Source: Salinimicrobium sp049680855
Lineage (GTDB): Bacteria; Bacteroidota; Bacteroidia; Flavobacteriales; Flavobacteriaceae
Direction of reading: 5' to 3'
Assembly: GCF_049680855.1 (NCBI RefSeq)
Contig: NZ_JBMPGS010000001.1
Coordinates: 558,001-622,000, forward strand
DNA length: 64,000 bases
In this document: positions 24,645-32,964 of the stretch, piece after piece
Layout of the letters: each line of letters opens with the position of its first letter
How positions within the stretch are numbered: the stretch's first letter is position 1
The notes under the pieces: model-generated
Told to the model about the DNA's origin: nothing
The model's input: the letters and a program-made list of their open reading frames with translations, nothing else
The model's database searches: none
Translations under genes and position numbers: made by a program

Positions 24645-27600
24645 TTAAAAACCAATTGATGCCCCAAGCATAAAAGATCTTGCCTGCGGATATATACCTC
24701 TGTCTATACTTAATACACCACCTCCAATTTCGGGGTCAAAACCGGAATATTTTGTAAAGGTGAAAAGGTTCTCGCTCATTACATAAACCCTCACTTTTTC
24801 AAATCCTACTGTAGAAAGAGCACTTTCAGGTAGGCTATATCCTATTTGAGCTGTTTTAATTCTGAAATAATCTCCGTCTTCCAGGTAAAAGTCGGAAGGA
24901 TTGCTATAGTTATTATTAGGATCATCATTTGTCATTCTTGGAAAAGAATCTGAAGTTCCCGGGCCTGTCCATCTGTCAAGAGCTTTGGCAGGATAATTCG
25001 CGTTGGCGATATCAAGCCTGCGAAGGCCCTGGAATATTTGGTTTCCGGCCACACCCTGTCCAAAAACGGTGAAATCAAAGTTCTTGTAGTAGGCATTTAC
25101 CGTAATACCATACGACCAGTCTGGTGTTGGATCACCAATAAAAACCCGGTCTTGTTCATTAATAGAACCGTTTCCATCAGTATCCTGCCACCTAAAGTCC
25201 CCGGGCACAGCGTTTGGCTGAATTAACTGCCCCTCGGCATTTGTGTAATTATTGATTTCTTCCTGAGTCTGGAAAATGCCTAATGTTTTAAAACCGTAGA
25301 AAGAATTTACTGCTTCCCCTACAGCGGTCCTGGTAATAGGGAAAGTACTGGATTGAAATGCTTCACCCCCATCGAGGTATTCCTGGCCGTCGCCTAAAAA
25401 GGTCACCTCATTTTGTAGATAAGAGGCATTTGCATTCGCAGAAAAGCCAAAATCTTCTCGGTTTAATGAATATCCAAAGTTCACTTCGACCCCTGTATTC
25501 TCCATATTTCCAACATTTCGGGCCGGATTACCTATTACCCCTGCAAATGCAGGAATTCTTGGATACAGTAAGATGTCTGTGGTTTCTTTTCTGTACCAGT
25601 CCACTTCCAGGGAAAAACCATTGAAAAAGCGGGATTCAAAGCCAATGTTTAGCTGGCTGGTTTCTTCCCACTTGAGATCTGGGTTAGCCGGTGCCTCGGG
25701 ACTGTAACCAACATCGTAGCTGCCCACCTGATCTCCAAAAGCATAATTTCTTCCGGAGCCAATTGTAGAAAGAAAAGCCAGATCTCCAACATTATCATTA
25801 CCCACAACTCCATAGCTACCTCTCAATTTAAAGAATCTGACGGGATTATTTGTACCCCAGAAATTTTCTCTGGAAGCTACCCAACCTACAGATGCTGAGG
25901 GAAAGATACCGTACTTGTTATTCGCACCAAACCGTGAGGATCCATCTCTACGAATGATCCCACTAAAAAGGTATTTTTCACCATAGTTGTAGTTGATTCT
26001 TCCAAAAAGAGATGCAACTTTATGTGGTACATTTTCATTTCCATTCGCAACGATGTCGTCTTCAGGCACATCGAAATTTAAGGAAGCATCATCAAAGTTA
26101 TCGACAGGAATTCCATATTTGGTAACACTTAAACCTCTGGCTTCATTTTCTTTATATGCTCCCTGACCTAAAAGTACGGTAAAATCATGTTCTCCAATTT
26201 GATCTGAATAAGAGACGGTATTCTCTAAATTATAATCAAGTTTATTATTGCTACTTCTCATATAAGAAGTTTGGGCGGTACTTGTAGAAGCATTTAAATA
26301 GTTGATGGGCGTAAATGCCTCGTCACCCCAATAAGATAATTTAACACCAAGGTTGGAACGGAATACTAATCCTTCAATGGGCTCGGCCTCCACAAAAGCA
26401 TTTCCAACAAAATTGTCACTGTAGCCAAAGTTCCCAAGACGGGTTTGGATATATGCCAGGGGGTTTATAATCTCCTGAGCAACATTTTGTGAAATACCGT
26501 AAGGGTTTCCATTGGCATCACGAATAAAGGGAAGGTCCTGGTTGTACGGGAACTGTCCAAGCCTCTCAGGATCGGTCACGATTACAGGTGTAAGAGGGTC
26601 TAAATTAATGGCTGAACTCAGCGGCCCACCATATTCACTATTGGTATTTCCAATTCCAACACTTTTATTTCTTGAATATCCAAAATTTTCCCCGAAGGTT
26701 AACCATGAGGTGATGTCGTGTGTAGAGTTTAAACGTATGTTAGTACGTTCATAGTTTGAAATATCTGTTGCCACAATACCTTCTTCCTCAAGATAACCAA
26801 AAGAGAAATAAAAGCTGGAGACATCGCTGCCTCCGCTAAGGCTAACCTCATGATTTTGTCGAAAGGCTGAATCATTAAAAATAACATCCTGCCAGTCTGT
26901 GCCCGCACCCAATGAGCTTAGATTAGAAAAAATTATATCTCCACCATCATTTAGGCTGGCTTCGTTACGCAAGGCTGCATACTCGGTAGCATTAGTTAAA
27001 TCAATATGCTCTGCCGGTTCCGAAAATCCCAAATAGGTATTGTAAGTAAGCTTCATCCTACCTTCTTTACCAGATTTTGTAGTTACAAGTATCACCCCAC
27101 TGGCTGCCCTTGCCCCATATATGGCCTGGGAAGCTGCATCTTTTAAGACTTCTATGGAAGCTATATCAGATTGATTTAAATAGTTAATCCCGCCGTTGTC
27201 GACTACCACTCCGTCAACAATCCATAAAGGGTCGTTATTGTTTAAAGTAGTAATCCCGCGCACCCTTATGGTAGCACCGGAACCGGGCTGCCCACTGGAT
27301 GCAGCAACTGTTAATCCTGAGGTACGACCTTGTAAAGCTTCTCCTACAGTATTTATAGGGAGCGTTTCAAGATCTGAAGCATTTACACTGGAGATGGCTC
27401 CTGTTACCACACTTTTCTTTTGTGTTCCATATCCAACAACGACCACTTCCTCCAGGGATGCAGCATCCATAGTCAATGTAATCCTGACATTTTCAGCTTC
27501 TCCTACCTCTACTTCCTTTGATTCATACCCTAAGAATGAAACCACCAGGATATCACCTGCAGAAGCCTCAATAGAGAAATTACCATCAAAATCTGTTGTG

Positions 27601-27752
27601 GTACCGGTCGAGGTTCCCTGGAGGATGACGTTGGCACCAGGTAGAGGAATGCCGGCATCATCCACTACAGTACCGTAAATTGTTTGGGTTTGAGCCCAGC
27701 TACTACTAATCACGAGAAGGAATAGGAGTATCAAGTAATTTTTAACTTTCAT
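24645..27752 (-). CDS. SusC/RagA-family TonB-dependent outer membrane transporter
   Basis: A 1035-residue barrel protein with signal peptide (ending SSWAQ), an N-terminal carboxypeptidase-regulatory-like domain (about 22-108; GTVVDDAGIPLPGANV), a TonB-box region (EEVVVVGYGTQKK), a plug domain (about 115-230, with the family motif LKDAASQAIYGARAASGVILVTTK), and a 22-strand-type barrel ending in aromatic F. It imports oligosaccharides selected by SusD using TonB energy. It is the first gene of the PUL operon; the 337-bp region upstream should hold the regulated promoter. Confidence 0.96.
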   Translation of the reverse strand: MKVKNYLILLFLLVISSSWAQTQTIYGTVVDDAGIPLPGANVILQGTSTGTTTDFDGNFSIEASAGDILVVSFLGYESKEVEVGEAENVRITLTMDAASLEEVVVVGYGTQKKSVVTGAISSVNASDLETLPINTVGEALQGRTSGLTVAASSGQPGSGATIRVRGITTLNNNDPLWIVDGVVVDNGGINYLNQSDIASIEVLKDAASQAIYGARAASGVILVTTKSGKEGRMKLTYNTYLGFSEPAEHIDLTNATEYAALRNEASLNDGGDIIFSNLSSLGAGTDWQDVIFNDSAFRQNHEVSLSGGSDVSSFYFSFGYLEEEGIVATDISNYERTNIRLNSTHDITSWLTFGENFGYSRNKSVGIGNTNSEYGGPLSSAINLDPLTPVIVTDPERLGQFPYNQDLPFIRDANGNPYGISQNVAQEIINPLAYIQTRLGNFGYSDNFVGNAFVEAEPIEGLVFRSNLGVKLSYWGDEAFTPINYLNASTSTAQTSYMRSSNNKLDYNLENTVSYSDQIGEHDFTVLLGQGAYKENEARGLSVTKYGIPVDNFDDASLNFDVPEDDIVANGNENVPHKVASLFGRINYNYGEKYLFSGIIRRDGSSRFGANNKYGIFPSASVGWVASRENFWGTNNPVRFFKLRGSYGVVGNDNVGDLAFLSTIGSGRNYAFGDQVGSYDVGYSPEAPANPDLKWEETSQLNIGFESRFFNGFSLEVDWYRKETTDILLYPRIPAFAGVIGNPARNVGNMENTGVEVNFGYSLNREDFGFSANANASYLQNEVTFLGDGQEYLDGGEAFQSSTFPITRTAVGEAVNSFYGFKTLGIFQTQEEINNYTNAEGQLIQPNAVPGDFRWQDTDGNGSINEQDRVFIGDPTPDWSYGITVNAYYKNFDFTVFGQGVAGNQIFQGLRRLDIANANYPAKALDRWTGPGTSDSFPRMTNDDPNNNYSNPSDFYLEDGDYFRIKTAQIGYSLPESALSTVGFEKVRVYVMSENLFTFTKYSGFDPEIGGGVLSIDRGIYPQARSFMLGASIGF

Positions 27753-28089
27753 ACGATTAGATTTAGATTAAAGTTTTAAAATTCGTTAGCAGGTTCATTT
27801 CAGAATAGATTTTTGAAAACGTTTGCGGATTGTGTATAATCAATGAGTGCAAAGTTTACCTGAGAACAATGTATTAATAGAATGTTAAGTGATTTCGAAT
27901 TTCCACCTTTACAAAAAATATACAGAGGTAGATTTTATCAATAGACAATAAAAAATGGTTGTAAAATGACTGTAATTAAGGATTTGATAAAAAATACCTT
28001 AAAATTTAGGTACTTCATAATCCATTGTAGATGAGGCAAATCAGGTTCTTGTAGAGGGAATGTAGAGTTTTTTGAGCTCTTTGTATAGC
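27753..28089 (-). promoter_or_regulatory. non-coding region upstream of the PUL susC gene
   Basis: 337 bases without a gene separate the regulator's stop from the susC start. It is AT-rich. No exact TAnnTTTG box is visible on the minus strand; the nearest (TAAACTTTG near 27850 and TATTTTTTG near 27915) have one extra spacer base. This would fit a promoter that depends on an activator such as the adjacent SusR-like protein. I cannot locate its binding site. Confidence 0.4.
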
Positions 28090-30942
28090 TTAAATCTGAA
28101 GAATATAGTCTGTTAAATTTGTTTCCCGGGGCAAATCCATCTTCTTTCTTAATCGATATCGTTTAATTTCTACACTTTTAACCGAAATATTAAGGAGGGG
28201 TGCAATTTCTTTAGAGGATAGATTAAGCCGCAGATAGGCGCAGAGTTTTAAATCATTCGAAGTAAGTTGTGGATGCAGTTGTTTAACTTTTTTGAAAAAG
28301 TCCTTATCCGCATTATTAAATGCCTCTTTGAAGAAGTTCCAGTTATCTTCTTCATTAATATCCCTGTCAATGGTATCAATAACCAATTTAACCTCTTTGG
28401 AATTTTCCGAATCCTGGAGCTTTTGCTTGATGCTCGTAAGAAACTCATTTTTCTTAATAAGGCTCATGGTGGAAACTGCAAGTTCCTTGTTCTTGCTTTT
28501 TACATCCTTTTCCAGCTGTTCATTTTGAAGTTTAATAATCTTTTGTTCCGCTTCGAGATTTCTCATGCGCAACTCTTTTTGATTTTTCTCAATCTGTTTA
28601 TTGTGGTGCCTTTTATAGGCCTGATGAACCAGAAAAAGCAGAAGTAGAAAGATGACCAGGTAACTAATTAGAGCAAGATTGCTCAAGTACCATGGTCGGT
28701 TTATTTCAAAAATATAACTTTTCGTTCCAGTTGTTTCTTCACCAATTTTTCCTCTTACCTGAAATTCATAAGAGCCATATGGCAGGTTTTCGAAAGCCGC
28801 GGTGTGTCTTGTATTCCATTCGCTCCATTGTTCACTTAGACCCAGGAGCCTGTAACTGTAAACCGGAACGAGAAATTTCTTGTATTCAGGAATGCTGAAG
28901 TCAAAAATAAAATTATTGGTTTTATAATGAAAGGCAGCTTCTCCTTGCAGCAGCACGGGCTGAGGTTGTTGATCTAAAGCTGCTTTATAAACCTGGTCGA
29001 TTCTCACTTCTTTCTGAACATTCTCACGTTCGGTCTTCTGGAATTCCAGGTAACCGTTGGCCACTCCCAACAGGTAGGTGTCGTTGCCAAGGGAAGAAAT
29101 GTTTTCGTAGCCCAGGGTAATATTCCGGAGATCCTGTGGCAGATAAACAGAATTTACTTTGTAGTCATTACTGAGAAGCGCCGGGGTGACAGAAAAGATG
29201 CTATTGGCCGAAAAACCCCAAATTTTTTCATTCCCTTCACTAACTATTTTTCCCGAGATACGTGCTGTTTCTTCAATAACTTCTCCTAAACGTGTATTTT
29301 CTACGAACTTATTTTCATTTTCGTCATACTTGAAGATGACTTCAAGAGTAGAATAATACAGGCTATCCTGGAACTGAAATAAACCGGAGGTAATTCCCGA
29401 AACATCAGAAAACTGATAATTTTCTGTTTCAAAAATGGCATTTTCGGGAGCATTTATCCGAACCCGAAAAATCCCCCGGTGCTCGTTGGAGATCCAGATA
29501 TCTCCATCTTCTTCGGTCACAATAGAATTGGAAGAATGTGGAAATCCGATTAGCTGTGGTAGTGCCAAAAAGGAACCGTCTTCCTCTTTCTTAAGCAGAC
29601 CTATTCCGTTGTAGTGCCCCTGTACATAATAATCGGGATTTTTTTTGTACTTTTTTACAGTCCACGTCCCGGCGCGGTCCACAATCCGGCGTGCATTTTC
29701 TCCTTCTATGATGTAAGTTCCCCTGTTGTGGCCGCAAAATAGTACTCCATCAAGCATTTGAAGACTCCACACCTGGCCGTTCGTATCTTCCATAAGGTGG
29801 AAGTCCTTTTCTCCATTTTTTCGATAGTACAATCCCTGGTTGGTACCCAGATACAGGTAATTTTCGCCCTGAAATGAAGTGTAGACCGAACCTATGCTCC
29901 CCTGGCTATCTTCAAAGATCCTGAAAGGAGAATTAAGATTGATTACGCTAAGGCCGTTGTCCAGGCCGGCCCATATATTTTGATCCATATCCTGAAAAAG
30001 ACTAAGGACAGTGTTGTTCAGAAGTCCGTTCTTCTGATTAAAATGAAGTACAATTTCTCCGCTGGAATTCACCTGAAAAATGCCATTTTCAACAGTTCCA
30101 ATCATCAGGGAACCACCGTTAAGATGTAAAGCAGAGAAAATACTGAGATCGCTAATGGCTTCACTAAAATCGCCAAAAATTGACACGAGGTTCTCGCCAT
30201 CCCAGCGGTAAAAATTTCCAGATTGGGTGACAAGTTGTAAATTCCCCTCCTCCTTGTAAATGAGTGGTAGTTCAGAATACTGGATCCTCTCATCTTCAAT
30301 GACCAGCTGCGGCTGGCCGTTGTCAATTTTATAAAGACCATCTCCCAGAACCTGGAAATAAAGTTCATCATCTACTTTAAAGATCCCAATTATGTTACTG
30401 GGTTGGGAAAAGACTTCTTTTACTTCAGCTTGATCGATGTTATAGGCGTAAATAGCTTCAAAACTTTGAAAAATGACAGTTTCATCAATAATTTCAATGT
30501 TCCAGAACTGTTCTCCATCTCTAACACCATTAGGAAATTTCGGTAAAAGGCTTGTATAAGTGAGAGAACCAAAACCATTTTCTTCCCAGTAGCCCATTTC
30601 CATATAAGCTCCGGAATATATCCGGTTCCCCACGGCTTTTACAGAGCGAACAACAGTTTTGTTCGCCATGGGATACAGGTTCCATTCTGCGCCGGTGTAC
30701 TCTAAAACTCCTGTGCCGTTTGCCACATAAATATTCTTATTTTGGGCCTGGGTAATCATCCAATTCTGGTTGCCGGCCTTGTATGCATTTGCATCAAAGT
30801 TTATCACCGGTGGCAGCTCCTGGCTCACCGCAGTTAAAGGAATAAGCAGAAGGAGAAGAAAAAGGATGCGCAAGGGGTTTCTTTTGGGTAAATTTAACTT
30901 AAAATGGTGAAATAAGAACCAGGAATGAATTTTCTGTTTCAA
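28090..30942 (-). CDS. SusR-like membrane sensor-regulator: propeller, Y_Y_Y, TM, coiled coil, LuxR-type HTH
   Basis: A 950-residue protein. After an N-terminal signal or anchor segment (about 20-40), a periplasmic beta-propeller sensor (about 45-660) contains repeated two-component-regulator propeller motifs (LQDMDQNIWAGLDNGLSVI). It is followed by a triple-Tyr domain (about 670-745; YSYRLLGLSEQWSEW, YGSYEFQVRG), one transmembrane helix (about 750-773), a coiled coil (about 780-840) and a C-terminal LuxR-type HTH (about 885-945; LNLSSKEIAPLLNISVKSVEIKRYRLRKKM). It has no histidine kinase or receiver, so it differs from hybrid two-component regulators. It most likely senses laminarin oligosaccharides and activates the PUL. 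Confidence 0.9.
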   Translation of the reverse strand: MKQKIHSWFLFHHFKLNLPKRNPLRILFLLLLLIPLTAVSQELPPVINFDANAYKAGNQNWMITQAQNKNIYVANGTGVLEYTGAEWNLYPMANKTVVRSVKAVGNRIYSGAYMEMGYWEENGFGSLTYTSLLPKFPNGVRDGEQFWNIEIIDETVIFQSFEAIYAYNIDQAEVKEVFSQPSNIIGIFKVDDELYFQVLGDGLYKIDNGQPQLVIEDERIQYSELPLIYKEEGNLQLVTQSGNFYRWDGENLVSIFGDFSEAISDLSIFSALHLNGGSLMIGTVENGIFQVNSSGEIVLHFNQKNGLLNNTVLSLFQDMDQNIWAGLDNGLSVINLNSPFRIFEDSQGSIGSVYTSFQGENYLYLGTNQGLYYRKNGEKDFHLMEDTNGQVWSLQMLDGVLFCGHNRGTYIIEGENARRIVDRAGTWTVKKYKKNPDYYVQGHYNGIGLLKKEEDGSFLALPQLIGFPHSSNSIVTEEDGDIWISNEHRGIFRVRINAPENAIFETENYQFSDVSGITSGLFQFQDSLYYSTLEVIFKYDENENKFVENTRLGEVIEETARISGKIVSEGNEKIWGFSANSIFSVTPALLSNDYKVNSVYLPQDLRNITLGYENISSLGNDTYLLGVANGYLEFQKTERENVQKEVRIDQVYKAALDQQPQPVLLQGEAAFHYKTNNFIFDFSIPEYKKFLVPVYSYRLLGLSEQWSEWNTRHTAAFENLPYGSYEFQVRGKIGEETTGTKSYIFEINRPWYLSNLALISYLVIFLLLLFLVHQAYKRHHNKQIEKNQKELRMRNLEAEQKIIKLQNEQLEKDVKSKNKELAVSTMSLIKKNEFLTSIKQKLQDSENSKEVKLVIDTIDRDINEEDNWNFFKEAFNNADKDFFKKVKQLHPQLTSNDLKLCAYLRLNLSSKEIAPLLNISVKSVEIKRYRLRKKMDLPRETNLTDYILQI

Positions 30943-31040
30943 GAGTTCACCATTTCAAAATTCTCTTCTGAAAAATAGTCTTTATTTACTTAAGAGTCGC
31001 TTCCGAAGGAATTTTCCTTTGTTTCTGTTATGAGAAAATA

Positions 31041-31733
31041 TTAAAAAGTATGATGAAGGCTAAGCTGTACTTGTCCTTTAGATCGGGTATCCAGAGTTTG
31101 CTCCATATAGCCTGCCTGCATTCTTAATTGATTGGAAATGGAGTATCCCAAAGCTGAATAGAACCGGTTTCGGTCAAAAAATTCAACTTTATTGCCGTTT
31201 CCTATTGCTCTTTCTCCATTGATGAATAGTTCGTTATAAAATGCCAGATAAATGGCATTTTTGGATATAACCTGCTGGTTTAGAGGAATATTTAGAAAAA
31301 AGTTATAGCGGTACCGGGTTCGAAAATCCTGATTTTCTACCCAACGTTGTTCATACCGAAACCTATGGGTTAAATAAATTCTTGAACCTAGCTTTTGTGG
31401 AAGTAGCGCTTCCTGATACACCCGGTGCTCTTTACTTGTATCATCACTATCACCAAAAGCCCCGGAAGTAATGTGGCCGTATCCCAGGGTAAATTTAATA
31501 TTGGCATTTTCTGGGCTGTATGTGAGTCCGCCTCTTAGGAGTAACTGTTCTAGATCTCCTAATAAATCCCAGTTTCGGTATTGCACGTCCCCCTGAAGCC
31601 CCCATTTGTCATTCGAAAAATTAGTATTCCAGAAGTACATATACCAGCCCCCTGTTTCATCTTTATCGATCTGGGCCGAAGCTGGAACAGTAAAGGATGC
31701 AACAATAAGGAGAATTAAATAGAAGCGTTTCAT
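31041..31733 (-). CDS. DUF2490 family outer-membrane-type beta protein
   Basis: A 230-residue exported protein with a signal peptide ending ASAQ. The mature part is a run of amphipathic strands with the DUF2490 pattern (WYMYFWNTNFSNDKWGLQGDVQYRNWDLLGDLEQLLLRGGLTY at the start, RFRYEQRW in the middle, a terminal LSLHHTF). This suggests a small outer-membrane barrel; no function is known. Of two candidate starts, the ATG at 31733 lies 13 nt after the -7 box, as for rseP, whereas 31739 would be nearly leaderless. It is separate from the PUL, which begins with the regulator downstream. Confidence 0.82.
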   Translation of the reverse strand: MKRFYLILLIVASFTVPASAQIDKDETGGWYMYFWNTNFSNDKWGLQGDVQYRNWDLLGDLEQLLLRGGLTYSPENANIKFTLGYGHITSGAFGDSDDTSKEHRVYQEALLPQKLGSRIYLTHRFRYEQRWVENQDFRTRYRYNFFLNIPLNQQVISKNAIYLAFYNELFINGERAIGNGNKVEFFDRNRFYSALGYSISNQLRMQAGYMEQTLDTRSKGQVQLSLHHTF

Positions 31734-31746
31734 GATCAAATTTTGG

Positions 31747-31754
31747 CAAAGATA
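31747..31754 (-). promoter_or_regulatory. -7 promoter box for the DUF2490 gene
   Basis: Minus-strand TATCTTTG matches TAnnTTTG. It ends 7 nt before the ATG at 31739 and 13 nt before the ATG at 31733, favouring the latter as start. Confidence 0.5.
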
Positions 31755-31852
31755 AAATTTCTTGGATTTTCTGAAAATGCCATTTCCAACCAGTTTGTTT
31801 TTTTACGCCGCAGATTCTATAAATACACGTCAAACATTTAATAATGTTTTTT

Positions 31853-31860
31853 TAAATTTG
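31853..31860 (+). promoter_or_regulatory. -7 promoter box for tRNA-Arg
   Basis: TAAATTTG matches TAnnTTTG exactly and ends 13 nt before the tRNA. Confidence 0.6.
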
Positions 31861-31873
31861 CATCCGGTTTTAA

Positions 31874-31945
31874 GGCCTCGTAGTTCAATGGATAGAATAG
31901 AAGTTTCCTAAACTTTAGATCCAAGTTCGATTCTTGGCGAGGCTA
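31874..31945 (+). tRNA. tRNA-Arg (anticodon CCT)
   Basis: A 72-nt cloverleaf. The acceptor GGCCTCG pairs with CGAGGCT (G1-U72 wobble) with discriminator A. The D-arm is GTTC/GAAT; the anticodon arm GAAGT/ACTTT has loop TTCCTAA, giving anticodon CCT; the T-arm is CCAAG/CTTGG with TTCGATT. CCA is not encoded. It reads the rare AGG codon. Confidence 0.95.
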
Positions 31946-31972
31946 CTTTAGTTTTTGATACGATACAAAGAA

Positions 31973-32000
31973 AAAGCCAGCTGATTTTTCAGCTGGCTTT
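31973..32000. terminator. bidirectional terminator between tRNA-Arg and the OMP gene
   Basis: A perfect 12-bp stem, AAAGCCAGCTGA (31973-31984) and TCAGCTGGCTTT (31989-32000), has a 4-nt T loop. It serves the tRNA from the left and the convergent OMP gene from the right. Confidence 0.85.
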
Positions 32001-32026
32001 AGATTACAAGACTTTAAATTCTAAGG

Positions 32027-32914
32027 CTACAGCCCCAACGCATAGCGTATTTTTAAGCCCATTGCCATGTTCTGCACCTTGTCAATGTATTCCTTACCCT
32101 CCGTTTTATTGGTAGAATTCAAAACACTATTAGATGGAAAGGAAGTAGGATCTTCTGTATTGTAGGAAATAAGGTTTTGAAGAGAATTTTTCTCCATTAA
32201 ATCATTAAATCCATAATCCACAAACAAGCCCATGTAAAAAGCGCGGTCATCCTGCAGAAGGAATTTTACTCCGGTTTCCAGATTGATCATGTAACTGGTT
32301 TTAAGATCCAGGGATTTTTTGCTGTTGTCAATACCTTCAAATTCCCCGAAGCCCATAAATTCAGGCGCACTCAGTTCGGCATCATATTGCTGGTAGTAGC
32401 CACTGGTAACTATAGAGGACGCTTCAGACTCGTATTCAGATTTTAGGTTAAATCCGACCTTTGCTCCTCCTGCCGCAAAAAAGCGGATTTGACCAGTTGT
32501 TTCATACTGGATCTTTAAAGGAATATTTAGATAGTACGCAGCTTGTTCTTCAGAAAAATTTTGCAAACTGTATCTAAATTCAAATTCCTCTCCTTCTATA
32601 TCAGTAGCCTGATAAGCATCATTAATGGAATTATAATTAGCACTTCCCTGAAAGGATTGCACTTCAGCTCCTGTAGAAAGGCTCCAGTTCTCATTCAGGT
32701 AGCGGCTGTAGTTTACTCCGGCACCCAGGCCATTCCCCATGTTTTGCTCATCCTGCTCATGCTCATAAGAAAGACTTGAAAAAGGACCTTTTAAATGAAA
32801 TGAAAGCTCATTCCTTGACTGGCCGTAGCTTTTGCCGGCGCTTATTACGACAATTGCCAGCATTAGAACCTTAAAGGCTGCTATTTTTTTTCTTGTTGTA
32901 TTTATAGGTTGCAT
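32027..32914 (-). CDS. outer membrane beta-barrel protein (porin-like)
   Basis: A 295-residue exported protein; a basic N-terminus and hydrophobic segment end at GKSYGQ. The mature part has alternating strands typical of an eight-stranded OmpA/PorT-like barrel (GLGAGVNYSRYLNENWSLSTGAEVQSF; YYLNIPLKIQYE; FFAAGGAKVGFNL; FYMGLFVDYGFND; MALGLKIRYALGL-like end). The function is unknown. It lies 50 bp after the stop of the giant T9SS gene, with a hairpin between, and might be functionally linked to it, but that is only a guess from position. Confidence 0.78.
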   Translation of the reverse strand: MQPINTTRKKIAAFKVLMLAIVVISAGKSYGQSRNELSFHLKGPFSSLSYEHEQDEQNMGNGLGAGVNYSRYLNENWSLSTGAEVQSFQGSANYNSINDAYQATDIEGEEFEFRYSLQNFSEEQAAYYLNIPLKIQYETTGQIRFFAAGGAKVGFNLKSEYESEASSIVTSGYYQQYDAELSAPEFMGFGEFEGIDNSKKSLDLKTSYMINLETGVKFLLQDDRAFYMGLFVDYGFNDLMEKNSLQNLISYNTEDPTSFPSNSVLNSTNKTEGKEYIDKVQNMAMGLKIRYALGL

Positions 32915-32932
32915 ATATTTTACGTTGAATTA

Positions 32933-32956
32933 AAGCGCTACTGTGAAGTAGCGCTT
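32933..32956 (-). terminator. hairpin after the giant T9SS gene
   Basis: AAGCGCTACT (32933-32942) and AGTAGCGCTT (32947-32956) form a perfect 10-bp stem with a GTGA loop. It lies 8 bp past the stop of the giant gene. The T-run on the minus strand is short, so some readthrough into the OMP gene is possible. Confidence 0.65.
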
Positions 32957-32964
32957 GTTCATTT

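Noticed and set aside
27196..27678. 160-codon plus-strand open frame opposite the susC N-terminus
   Set aside because: It is antisense to the conserved carboxypeptidase-like and plug domains of SusC; composition is low-complexity Ser/Thr/Pro, as expected of a shadow frame.
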